Positions 31,302 to 43,400 of a stretch of 64,000 nt of DNA are shown here, piece after piece. Location: NCBI RefSeq assembly GCF_907164915.1, contig NC_061862.1, forward strand, positions 682,001 through 746,000. The letters are read 5' to 3'. Within the stretch, counting starts at the first letter, position 1. Every line of letters starts with the position of its first letter. The DNA is from Impatiens glandulifera (taxonomy: Eukaryota > Streptophyta > Magnoliopsida > Ericales > Balsaminaceae). Below the pieces are notes generated by a model, which saw only the letters and a list, made by a program, of their open reading frames with translations, was not told the origin of the DNA and made no database searches. A program made the position numbers and the translations under genes.

Positions 31302-32880
31302 ATTAATAAATATATTATTAATGAGTTTTAAAATTTTCAATTATTTTCCATTTGACTATAACGAATATTAACGTAGTAAAAATTAAAAAACAAAAGAATA
31401 TATTAAAGTTGGAAGATGATTAGTTTATATTGGATTGATAATAGAAAATTAAATATATTTAATTTGAGTAATTTATGTAACCTTAACTCAACCCACTCAA
31501 ATTAACTTCTCCAAATTAATATATTAGATTTGGGTTAACCCAAGATATGTTCACCCCTAACTGACTATAAATCTTTTCTGAAATCACATTTTTTTTCCGA
31601 ATTTATGACCATACAACTAATAATTTATTTATTACAACACTATATGTATCTCGAAATATTTTATTCAATCTCTAAATTATTGTTTGGATTGTGATTTTAA
31701 ACTAACACAATAAATATAAATTTATTTGAATCATGTTCCACGTTAAAAAAAAAAAAAGTCTAACAAAATAGCCTATTATCTATCAAATGATTGGAAACAT
31801 GAAGGTTCTATCAAATGATAGATAGCCTATTATCTATCAAATGTATATTGTATAAATACAATATACATTTCAGTTTCAGAAATGAGAGTATGGAGGAATA
31901 GCATCATACAACCTCATCTATTATCTCACAAATGAGAAATTTGTCTCCATTAGAGTTTTTTGTTTTAATATGATCTTGGATTTAATCTAAGATTTTTGGG
32001 TGGCTTAGTAGAAACAAAATAAATACAATGGAAAATTTTAATTCCACGTATACATTTATTATGTTTTTGCCAAAAATCACATTCTAAAAATTATATTGTT
32101 TTTTACTTTATCCGTATGAGATTTTGAAAAAGATTTTCTTGGCTGAGCGATGTGTTTGAAGGATTTTGTTTTCATTGGCTAGATGTTTTCCTATTTTTTT
32201 CATTAGAATCTAATCAAACATTAACATGAATTTCAGAATTCATAATAAGAAGAAGAATGTATGGCCAGAATTAATAATAAGAAGAATCAAACATTAATCA
32301 TTGAATTAGGGGAGAATTTATCAAAACATAATTAGGGTTTAAACATTGATTCGTCAATGTGATCTTTTACGATTAAGAGATTAAATAAAGGAAGAAAGAG
32401 ACGAGGGTTTAACTTTGCGGATGTTGGAAGAAAGAAGAATAGACGGCGGCGGCGGACGACTTACATAGAGAGAGAAGGGAGAAGATAAAGGGGAGTCGTA
32501 ATTGAGCAGATTTAGGGTTTTTTTGTTTTAATAAATAAAATTTGGATAATGATTTTAACATCTGTTAAAAAAATCCATGTAATTAATTTATTTATTTGTT
32601 TTTAACACGTGTATTTGTTTATATAAAAATATAAATGTCACGTAATTAATTTTTTAATAGACGTCTATGTCCGTTAGGGGGTTAATCGATGTTACCAGTA
32701 CAGACATTACCTTTATTTCACTCATGAATTGACACCTATACACAAAAGTGAAGCATTACCTCCGTTAGGGAGATGCCTTATTTTGTACAAATTGACAATG
32801 AGAAGCCCTAATATGTGAGGTTTTAAACAAGAGGTCCGAAATTGTAATTGAAACCCAATAAGAAGCCTCAATTTGTAATT
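31302..32880. other. No gene recognised; a perfect hairpin at 31839-31870
   Basis: AT-rich. Arms aaatgtatattgta and tacaatatacattt are separated by 4 bases. 'tagcctattatctatcaaatg' occurs twice (near 31770 and 31823). The end of a possible TIR element ('cattacctccgttagggag', near 32753) precedes the Ulp1-type fragment. Confidence 0.4.
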
Positions 32881-32889
32881 GGTCGTTTA

Positions 32890-34010
32890 TTAAATCTTTT
32901 TTTACAGTTTGAAGGAATATAAGAGGAAGAAAGCACCTCCCGCTCCCGCTTCTTCCATTTTTGTTTCTTCCATTCCCGCTTCTTCTATTCTCGTTTCTTC
33001 CATTCATGCAAAGTAATAATTTTCATCTTCTCAAAAGTTGTTTGTAAAGTTTTCAAAATTGGATTGTCAATTTCTTTCTTTTACAAAGGTAAGATATCTA
33101 AGAGGAAGGTAAGGTATCGACAAGGTAATAATTGTCATCTTCTCAAAAGTTGATTGTAATGTTCTCAAAATTGGATTGTTATTTCTTTACTTTATAGAGG
33201 CAAGGTATCTAAGAGGAAGGTTTCTTCACTCCTTGCTCACTCTTCTTCCTTTCCCGCTTCTTCACCCTACTTCTTTCATTCTTACTAGGTAGCAATTGTC
33301 ATCTCCTCAAAACTTGATTGTAATGTTCTCAAAATTTGATTTTTTTTTCTTTTACAGAGGTAAGGTATCGAAGAGAAAGCTTTCTTCACAAGCTGCCCTC
33401 ACTTCTTCCGTTCCCGCTTCTTCAACCCCTATTTCTTCCATTCGTTCAATGTAACATTTGTCATCTTCTCATAACTTGATTGTCAAAACTTGATTGTAAT
33501 GTTATCAAAACTTGATTGTCATTTTCTTTCTTTATAGAGTCAAGGTATCGAAGAGGAACCTTTCTTCACCTCCGTCCCCACCACTTCCATTCGTGCAAGG
33601 AAACGACATATTTTAATCATTCAAACTTCTCCAAATGACTTTTATAAGCTTGTCCGAAAATTTTCGGACGTTTAGAAAGAGGTTGTCAAGGCCATTGGTT
33701 TTGGCTCCCTCATGTCCTTGAGTATCTCAAAATGCCCCTTCGAGAAAGTAGACATTCAATGCGTACTGAACCTCCTAGAGGTGTTGTCGAAATAATGGAG
33801 TCTTAAGGACAAAAATTTGATGGAGTCGAGTATTTCCAAATGTTGAGGATTTGGAGGAGAATATGGATGGAGAATGATAATTGAGGAGCTCCTACAAGTT
33901 TATCCATGCTAGAGAGAATAATAGCAAATAAAGACGCAGAAAACGACTTCAAGTGTGATTTTGTTGTATATGTGGTCTCTAGTTTTTTGTGGACAATACA
34001 AAATGCATAG
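32890..34010 (+). pseudogene. Ulp1/MULE-type gene fragment with repeated small exon
   Basis: Four copies of a ~150 bp exon-intron unit (33000-33600) each contain 'tttacagaggtaaggtatc', 'taagaggaag' and a C/T-rich stretch coding Ser/Pro. Then about 33605-33780 reads QTSPNDFYKLVRKFSDV, stop, KEVVKAIGFGSLMSLSISKC. About 33820-34010 reads LERIIANKDAENDFKCDFVV, then YVVSSFL. These pieces fit the domain N-terminal to Ulp1-like proteases in plant Mutator-type transposon genes. Stops and frame changes make it non-functional. A related lysine-rich exon ('taaggtatataagaggaag') occurs in the 46 kb inverted-repeat element, linking the families. Confidence 0.5.
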
Positions 34011-34215
34011 TGCAAATAAATAAGGACTTAATAATTGTCGTTTTAATGTGTTTAAATTTATATACTCTAATTTTATTTTAATTATCAATGTTTACTCAAA
34101 TATAATGTCTGATAAACTAAAATTTAATGTTTAATAAACTAAAGTGTAATGTCTGATAAATTGAAGTGTAATGTTTGATGAACTGAATGAAGTGTAATAT
34201 CTAATGAGCTGAAGT

Positions 34216-36546
34216 GTAAGTTTTGATACTGGCTCTTGAAGTCTGTTTAGTCCATACAAGGCTTTTTTGAGCAAGTAGACTTCATCTACATGCCCTTTCA
34301 CAACAAACCCTTAAGGTTGTTCAACATAAATCTCCTCTTCAGGACTCCATTCAGAAATACAAATTTAATATCTAGCTGATACACTTTCCAGCCCTTTTGA
34401 GCAGCCAAAGTAAGTAAAAATCTAATGGTATAAATAAGCTACAGGAGATCAACCAAAGATTTGATCATACCTTTTAACAACAAGCCTTGCTTTGTGCTTA
34501 TTAATGGAGTCATTTGCATTCAGCTTGATTCTGAACACTCACTTCACTCCTATCACATTTCTGTCACTTGGCCTCTTTACAAGCTTTCAAGTATAATTCT
34601 TCTCGATCATAGTGATCTCCTCTTTCATTGTAGTTTTCCATTTTAGATTCCTTTCAGCTTCCCAATAATCTGCACTCTTGTAGATATCAGAGAGTAATCT
34701 TGTACCCCTCACTAGTTCATCATCAACCAACTCTTCTCCCTCTCATTTGTAACTCACTAAACGCATTTTGCGTTTTACTTTCAATAAAAATTTGATCTTT
34801 TTCAAAAAACAATCATCCACCAACTCTTCTTCAATCAGTTGAGGATATGGAGTTGGTTTTACTTCTGCCCAATTTCATTGGTCATTCTCAATGAAGTGCA
34901 CATCTCAACTTATTAGAATGTTTCTGGTTTGAGGCTGAAAATTTTGATAAGCCTTTGAAATTGTGTTGTACCCCACAAAGATTCCAGCTTCATCCTTTTT
35001 GTTTAGCTTATCTCTCTTGATCTATGGAACATAAGAAAAACACAAACACCCAAATATCTTAAGATTTTTCACAAAAGGCTTGTAACCATCCATGCCTCAA
35101 AGGGTGTCCTTCCTTCCGTAGCCTTAGTTGGTAGCCTATTGAGTAGAAATATTGTAGTGTTTGCAGCATCTGCCCAGTACTTCTTTGGCAAGTCTTTCTC
35201 ATTAAGCATACACCTTTCCATCTTCATGATGGTGCAATTCTTCTTTTCACTCCATTCTACTGAGGAGTGTATGAGGTTGTCACTTGGTTTTGAATCATAG
35301 TTTTTTCACATAACTGATTGAATTTTTGCGAGGTGTACTTCTTGCCATTATCAGACCTCAAGGATAATTTAACGAAGAAGCTTAGAAATTTTGACGCTTT
35401 AGGTGTCCAAAAATGAAGAAAAATCTCTTGTCTTAGACCACGGGGAGCACTTTATAATTCTACCGATCTGGGTTGTCCAATTTGTTTCATTCAAATTCTC
35501 TTCATAGGTTTTTGGGGATCAACAAACTCTATAAACTCAAACACTTTTTTAGTATAAAAAGCAGAAGTAGGTCGCATGCAGTAGCAAACTTTTAGCCAAG
35601 GGAGTGCAACTAAGGGTTTAACAAGATCACTCGCTTCAGACCTGAATCTTGCATCCACTTTGAGCTTCTAACCACTGTTTGAATCTCAAAAATATACTAG
35701 CAACTTCATACTTAAACTTGAGAAAATAGATCCAACACATCCTTGTATAGTCATCAATGAAAACTATGTAGTACTTACTCCCAATTAAGGAGTTCTGTGA
35801 GGCCCAACAAAATTTGTGTGGATCAATTTTAGTCTCTCAGTTGTTCTCCAGGTTGCTTTCTTGAAAGGAAGTCTTGATTGTTTTCCTAATTGACAAGCCT
35901 TGCATTTTGGCAAGTTAGCTTCTAAATGAGGCAGCCCTTTACAAACTCTTCCTTCTGCAAATTCAGCACTACATTATGATGGAAATGGCCCAACCTTTTA
36001 TGCCAAATCTCAGCTTGAGATATTGTAGCTGAATAGGCTGATTACTCCTCCTTTAGTGGATCTAGCTCAAAGTTTTTACCTTTAATGCTGACTTTGAACA
36101 CATTCACCCCATCTGCATCTTTGATTAGGCACTAATTGCTCTCAAAGATCACTTTTAAACCTTTTTCGAGTAACCGACCAACACTTGTTAGAGTACTCCT
36201 TGATGGTCTCTGAATCCTTCATCTTCACCATCTTGAATTCTCTAATTAAATTAAGGACCTACATCCATTTAAATGTTAGACCTTAAATGCTGACTTATGG
36301 TTTTATCCTGATGAAAATTTCAGTTGACACATCATCAAACAGAGTAGCCCTTGCCTTCGACTTCCCTGTCTTATTCTCCTTGTGATTCTTTATCTATGCA
36401 AATGTTGGATTAACTGTAATTCCGGCACTACAAACTCCTCTTCAACAACTTTCTAGAGATCAATTGTCTCCGATGAGCCTCCATTTGAGTAACCCATACA
36501 TGGTAATTGTTACCATTGAACACAGGTGGTGCTCTGATACCAATTT
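34216..36546 (-). pseudogene. Truncated copia internal region
   Basis: On the minus strand RT can be read at 34216-34410: GWKVYQLDIKFVFLNGVLKE, EEIYVEQP and LKKALYGLNRLQE, after which it stops abruptly, so RT end and RNase H are lost. Near 35180-35300 the integrase C-terminal wording YTPQ.NGV is visible, with frame damage. Gag lies toward 36500. The primer site complement gctctgatacca is at 36531-36542. Confidence 0.8.
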
Positions 36547-36774
36547 TGTTGGTTATTTTAAACTATAATACTTTCTTAAAATAGAAAAGAGATGGAAAGG
36601 AAAACGTGATATTTTTTATTATGCTGAAATCATTCAAATACTACTAAATGACTAGATAGTGAAACTAAAAAATAAGAAAATATATGGACATGATCTACTA
36701 AAAATTCTTTTAGAAACCACCTTACTACGCTAAAAATAAGGAAAAATAACCGAAGTTTCACTTAAACTTCAACA
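36547..36774 (-). repeat. 5' LTR of truncated copia
   Basis: 228 bp. The plus-strand ends are tgttgg and cttcaaca, next to the primer site complement. No partner LTR remains, because the element is cut at 34216. Confidence 0.65.
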
Positions 36775-37397
36775 AAACTATTATCTCCAGTTTGTAAGAA
36801 TATGCTAATTTCTCTTAGTTGTTAAATTTCCATTAATACAAAACTTCTCCTTCTCAAATTAACTCTTTAGAAATTACCTGTTTTTAGTCTATGTTCCTCT
36901 CCATACATGTAGATGTTTCATTAAAAATAATTAATAGATGGCAAATGTTAGTGCAAATTCTCCTGATTTCTTTAAAAGTCTGCTTCCATTCATGCCCATA
37001 ATTGTATCTACAAACATGCACAATTTAACTCTGTACTGAGGTAAGTCATCAATGATTCATTTTCCACTGTTTTTTACCAATCCAAAATGAAACCAGAAGA
37101 AAAATCTTATGCAGACTTCAATATTGTAAGTTAATTATTATTAAGAAGAGGATTGACGGTGAACTGTGAGGACAAGCCCCCACATAAAAAAGAAAAATCC
37201 TATGGAATGTCTGCCAATACATTGCAGAAGTTAATTTTATGCCAAACTTTTGTACATTAACCGAATCCCCCTGCCGAAAGACAACAACTTTAATGTTTTT
37301 GAACATTTTGGTACAATGAATTGAACGAACAATACAGAAGGGAAAAAAAATCAGCAAGATACTTTGGAAAAGCTTATTCTTTTTGTTTGAAAGAGAT
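36775..37397. other. Intergenic, 3' flank of TauE/SafE gene
   Basis: Nothing coding recognised. It should hold the 3' UTR of the minus-strand gene that ends at 37398. Confidence 0.5.
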
Positions 37398-39475
37398 CTA
37401 GGAGTAGTTGCAGAGATCCTCGAAGCCCATGTACTCTTGGTTTTGCAGCTTCTCCACCATGTCTTTTATACCCACTCCCCCTGAGGAGAATGAATTCACA
37501 AAAGATTTAAGATTTCTTTGTTTGGTCATGATAGAATGAATGTGTTATGTTAATTAGTACTTACCTAAACAAACAGCGCTCACGAGGATTGTGAAGGCAA
37601 GGATGAAGATGATTATGGATGTTCTTCCCAGTACTGCTATGATCTTCCTGACTACATACTGACCGGTGAAAGCAGCAACCGTAGCCACCGCAACAAAGTA
37701 ACCAGCTGCAAGTTTCATTTTTGAATTAATTAACAAGACAGATAGACCCTTTTATTATTGCAATGGCACGCTTAATTACCGTAAGGAACTGGAAAACGCT
37801 TGAGAATGTAGTATTGCACAACGGACATAGAGGAAGAGAAGACCATGGCAAAAGTTGAAGTGGCACTTGCCACTTGAGGAGGGATTCCCAATTCAAGAAA
37901 AAGTGGCCCTAAAATGAAGCCTCCTCCCAATCCAAGCAAACCACCTACAACTCCTGCTAGCATCCCAATGCAACAGTATAGAAACAGAAGATGGGGCTTC
38001 CATGTCGTGATTTCCTTTCCCTTTGACGCAATTACCCTTTTCCCTTTGTACAGACTCGATGCCTCGTAGAATGTTACAGAAGCAGCAATAGGCACCTGCA
38101 ATGCATTTAGGATCCAATACTTGGTCGAGCATGTGGGTGTGTATGTCTGCACCAGATTTTTTAAATGTTAGTTATGATGAAACAAGATTATTCTCCCTAT
38201 TCTAGTTCTAATTGGTTACCTTCATAATCTGAACAGCAAGGAAACCTATCCAGACGTAGACAAGTAATGACACCTCTTTCCAGTAAATATTCTGGAACAT
38301 ATGAACCTAATTCAAGAGATTTGGTTAATTCTTTTTACCTTTGAGCAAATGATTTCAAAACCAAAAACAATTACCTTGTCTGTTGTGGCAATTGGGCCAC
38401 TTGGCAATGGCTTGTATTCCACTTCAGAACCATCTATTATCATAATGATGCATTTTTCCATGTCAGTAATCAATTTATTTGTAAAGTGAGCTTCAAATTC
38501 AGAAACACCCACCTAATGGTTTTGATTCAGAGTACAGTAGCTTCTCTGCTTCCTGAAATATGAAATGTAAAAAATTGTAAATTGAAGAGAAGATTTAACT
38601 ACTAGTTTTAAGCTGAAAGAAGAACCTTCATAGTCTTGGTCTCTTTCTTCCATGTATCAACTCCCCTTAATATAGCCTTGGTTGATGTTGCTATCAATTT
38701 AGATTCATTTAGTTATGGAAGAGTATATATAAATTTTCATTGGAGTGATATGAGTATTTTTTATATTCCTCACCCACAAATAGGAATATAAGCAGAACGG
38801 TGACCATCCAATCGGCAAACATGACATTAAAGGCGACTCCGATGCTTATACCCAACATAAGCATGGGTTGGAAAAGCAAAGCGAGATCGTAGTCTATGAG
38901 TGGGATATCAAGTGTCGGGTGCCTTAGCCTTAGATTGTAATAAACTGTTGATCCTGCAGCTCCCATGATCATACCTATAATAAAAACTTGTCAAGAGTAA
39001 CATTGGGAAATAGCTGTTGGAAGAATTTAATTAAATAACTAACATTTGGAAATGGCTGTTGAAGACTTGGGATCAAAGCCAATGATTAGAGCAAGCATAG
39101 GAACAAAAATTCCACCGCCTCCAACCCCACCAACACTCCCTAAGGCTGCGCCAAGAAATCCCACTAGCGATCCGACAACTAATCTCCAACTGAACTCAAT
39201 TTCCTGATCATAAAGATTGGAGTTAAAGATTGAAATTTGTATATGCTAAAATATTTTCTACTTACAGGCCAGACAGGTTGGTAAGAAGATTTTCCAATCT
39301 GCCAAAAGAAATGTAACAGCTTCACTCCAAATCCTGGTTCCATTTCCTTGTCAACATGAATCTGGTCATGTTCTAGGCTTTTGAGTCTATCTGTCCCACC
39401 TAAACAGCTTTGAATCAAGAGAAAACAGCAGACAAGAAATGCTGATGCTGCTGCTGCTGCAATAGTTTTGGCCAT
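37398..39475 (-). CDS. Sulfite exporter TauE/SafE family protein
   Basis: Multi-pass membrane protein of the TauE/SafE (DUF81) family, in bacteria linked to export of sulfite/organosulfonates; the plant substrates are largely unproven. Coding exons (minus): 39266-39475, 39044-39203, 38774-38974, 38626-38690, 38513-38552, 38375-38433, 38220-38306, 37780-38146, 37565-37705, 37398-37480. All introns are GT-AG, phases agree and the total is 470 aa, like Arabidopsis family members. An N-terminal hydrophobic signal (residues 5-26) is followed by a soluble stretch. Two DUF81 halves are seen, each with a Gly-rich motif: [15 protein letters not shown] (about 92-106) and [15 protein letters not shown] (about 343-357). 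The middle loop is hydrophilic ([11 protein letters not shown]). The C-terminus ends [11 protein letters not shown]. It probably sits in an endomembrane or plasma membrane. ATG 39475 is the only one giving the signal peptide. Confidence 0.93.
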
Positions 39476-39608
39476 CCTTTGAGATTCACTATTATCTCAA
39501 ACAAATTAAAGATTGTTTCTCTTTTGGGAGTGAATCCCAAAAGATAGAGAAACTAATTAATGGTGGAAGGGATAGAGAATCATGAAGCTTTCTTTCCATT
39601 TTCTGTAC

Positions 39609-39615
39609 ATTTATA
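39609..39615 (-). promoter_or_regulatory. Possible TATA box of TauE/SafE gene
   Basis: TATAAAT on the minus strand, about 135 bp upstream of the ATG at 39475. Position is plausible; no other support. Confidence 0.3.
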
Positions 39616-40021
39616 ATAACACTAACAAAAATGGGTAACACTAATGTACAAAAACATTCCCTGCTTTTGCTTCCTCTCTTGTTTTCTTCTTCTTCTTTAA
39701 TTTTATTTTAGTAAGAAAATTAGATTGCCCAGCTGCTGCTATCTTCTTCTTCAAGATCAAAATGATGAGCTTTCATGAGAATTATACATTATTTCTTTTG
39801 TCTTCAACTTAGAAACTTCCTAAAGAAACTGACTCACATTATTATTCCTTTTGGGGGGATGATGATGATGATAAGATAATAAATTATATTTTTCAAACTA
39901 TTTTGTATTTGGAGAATTTCTGTTCCTGAGGAAAGAGAAAGAATGAGGACAATCTTCTTCTTAATAAGTCTAAGATCTGCAATTCCAATTCATGGATTGT
40001 GTATGATTTCCACAGATTCTC

Positions 40022-40095
40022 TAATTAGAAGGAAGCTTCATTTCTTTTGTCTTATAATCAGATATATATATATATATGAAGCTTCCTTCTAATTA
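40022..40095. repeat. 20-bp perfect inverted repeat (hairpin)
   Basis: Arms taattagaaggaagcttcat (40022-40041) and its exact reverse complement (40076-40095), separated by 34 bases including an (AT)n run. It lies between the 3' side of U1-70K and the promoter of the TauE/SafE gene. Confidence 0.85.
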
Positions 40096-40402
40096 ATAAT
40101 GTAATATTGTACTTTCATTCTGTCACCTAAAGAAATCAAATGAAAAACATATTTTTATTGTTTACAATTTGGGATAAAAATTTAAGACAATACTCACCAA
40201 AATAGAATGTTTTTATCATTCATACTCAACAACAAGAAGTTTCAAACTAGACTTGAGAGTTATCATATATATATATATATAGCTATAAAAAAACAAAAAT
40301 GAAGGAGGACCAGTCTAGTTATTATTTGAACAAATAACAAGATATGTCTTTTCTTTGGATATTGGTAGTCTATTATGGAAATGTAGAATTATTCTCATTC
40401 AC

Positions 40403-43400
40403 CTAATCGTCATATTGGCGAGTAGTTGGCCTCTCAGAACGGTGGCCATAGCTTCCTCCATTTTGGTATTTGTCCTCGTCAATTTGTTCTTGTTGTTGTT
40501 CATATCGCGCACCACCACGCTCATCATTATGATTGTCTGATTTTTCATAGTCGTCTTCTTCGTAGTGCCTATGGTGTCGTCGACGACGTTCACGTTCATA
40601 CAATCCATCCACTTCTTCCTCCGGTTCATCACGATCATAGCTTCTTTCCTTGTAGCGATGCCTATCTGGTTCATCATCTTGATGATTATTATTATTGTAG
40701 TCATACTCCCTGTCACGTGAACGCCCTCTTCTGTCACCGTTCGGATCTTCAACTTCGTAACTTCGTCTATCTCGTTCCCTGTCCCTACCCCTGTCTCGGT
40801 GGCGGCCATCTCGGTCACGATCACGGCCTCTTTCTCTTTCTCTTGTCGTATCGCGATCTCTGCGATGCTTTTCCTCCCCCCTATGATCACGATCCTTTGG
40901 CTTCTCATAAGATCGCTCACGAGATTTCTCCCTATCACCCTCTCTATCTCTTCCCTTTTCACGGGATTTTTCCCTACACATGATGGGGTGAACATCACAA
41001 TCATTCAACTGAAATTCAGATTCAAAAAACACTAACTGTGTTTGGGAGAGGTATAATTCCAATTCTTTTGTTTGTTTAACAATTCAAAACTAAGAATTCA
41101 AATGAAAGCACCAAAGGTGTATGTAGTATTACCGGTCTGCATGACGATCATCGCGTGCCCTTGGTGGCTCCTCTGATCTTGGTGGCCCTCCAGATTGCAG
41201 TTGCTCTCTGATATTGTGAGAAACAGGCAAATCAGTAAAACTGTTCATAAATATAGCAATTAACCAGAAAAACAATACAATATCGGTGGAAATAGTCAAA
41301 CTAAACTAGACAATGGTAACAACCCACTAGTATTTAGTATTTTTTAGTATATAAACGTACTCTCTTAATTTATATAAAAAAGATCAGAGGACTTTAAAAT
41401 CCCTCACCATATCTCTCTCTCTAAAAACTCACAATATCCGATGTAGTAAAAGTATACAATCGAGAAACAGGATAAAAGGTATTCCATCCAGAACCTATGC
41501 ATTGATCTATAGTAAAGTAACAAACAAAAGAAATCTGAAGATGTCAAGTGCTCCCTGAGTTCATGGAAAAAAGAGAGCCATGTAGCTCATATTTTAGTCA
41601 ATGCTAAGATTTTTATTCACATTGAAAGTAATCAGTAATCAATCAAAGGGAAGTGTATTGCTGGATAAGAACTCCTATTCATTAAATAGTTAAAATTCAC
41701 ATCACAAGTTCCTAATTCACATCTTTTCTTTTTCTGAAAAAGGCCAACTTTTTTATTAAAAGGATTAGAAAGGGGGAAGGGGGAAGGGGAAAACAAAGCA
41801 AGAAAAAAAAATGTAATGAATCTTCTGATACAGGACATATTTCAAAATCATTCATCATATATGCATGATTGCATGTTTAATAGCAGTTCAGCTAACACAA
41901 TGAAATTAGGGGGAGCCTAGTAAAATTTCAGAAAATGAGAGTGAAGAAAATTATAAAAGTTATGCAGATTAAAAGATCTCCTATTGTCTACATGTTATAG
42001 GTAGTGGATGCAAACTCTATTAGATATACAACCATCATTGCATTCTTCCCTCTTCAAAATTTAACTAAAGTTGTTCAGCAAATACATTGAGAAGGAAACA
42101 TATAAGGAACTACTAAAATTCACATAGAGTTTCTAAAGAGGCTTGTGAAAGTAAAAGGCATCCTAATCAATTACCTCCCCAATTGTTTGTGATTTACATC
42201 TTCACCTCCAATCCTGGTGGTTCCTAGACCCCCACCAAGTCGACGAGGCTTCCAGTTTGGAACTGTTCTACCTCGTTCAACATCGACAAGCACTCTTCTG
42301 TTATCAATCTTTGTTCCATCAGCTTGTTTATATGCAGCTATAGGAAACACATGTAGGGCTAGGAGTCAGGAAAAGAAATAAACACGCACATATAAAATAT
42401 AACATCGATCTATACAAATTACAGGCAGACCTTTCATGTCTCTTGTGTGCACATACTCTATGAATGCATATCCCCTAGGTTTATTTGTTACTTTGTCTGC
42501 AACTAGTCGAACCTGAAATAGAAACAATAAATCATAAGGCTACCTACAAATATCAGTTATATTAGCAAGCAACATAAACTTGCGAATGATACTTCAATAT
42601 ATCATCGTGAAGAATTTAGTCAAACTACAGTAAAAGAATCCCAAATGGCACGGCATTTAGGCACTATGCCTGTTAAGCCATGCTCACCTTAAATCATAGA
42701 GCTCCATAGGCCAGACGCATCACCAACTACAGCTAGGTTTGCAGAAAACTGATGTTCAAGGGCAATTAGCCATTGTGGAACACACTAAACTCCCCTTACC
42801 AATAGGGATTTTCATATACATCCAATATGGAAACAGTTTTCTGAGGGAAAAATGGTATACAATGTACCTTTTTCAACAGAAGAAACACTTGACAGCCCTT
42901 TAAGACAAAATAAATAAAAGAGAAAGTGGTACCAATACTCCCTATCAATTTACCTATTGCAGTAAAAGGTTGTCCATCTGCTTTTCTTGCTCGAAAATAA
43001 AGGCCAAAAGCTCAATGGATCAAGGCTGAATCTTAATATTCTTTTGATAGTGCCACACAAGATGAAGCAGTCATTCAACAGTTATAGGTTGCACAGAAAA
43101 GTAAAGTCAAGTGAAAATTACTTTGGAACAAAATAAATGTCCCCTTACCAGGCATATTGCTTGCAAATTGATACTCCTAACAGCACCTAAACTAAGAGGT
43201 TTATTTTCAATTTGGATTATAATAGTTATAAAGTGATTTTCTTATTTGAACTTATGTTTTTACCTTGTGAAAACATAATTCGTGCACTATTTAAAAGAAA
43301 TGACGAGGGTGAAATAAGTTGGAAAAGGAACAATGTCATGTACAAGAAAACCTTTCAGCTCAAACATGATCTAGTGATGCTACTTCAGGATATAAAATAT

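Noticed and set aside
40399..41004. 201-aa minus and 185-aa plus frames at the U1-70K 3' end
   Set aside because: Alternate frames of the Arg/Asp/Glu-rich C-terminal exon of U1-70K.
42431..42512. Possible one-base insertion in the U1-70K RRM exon
   Set aside because: On recounting, the exon is 82 bp and [11 protein letters not shown] is in frame.
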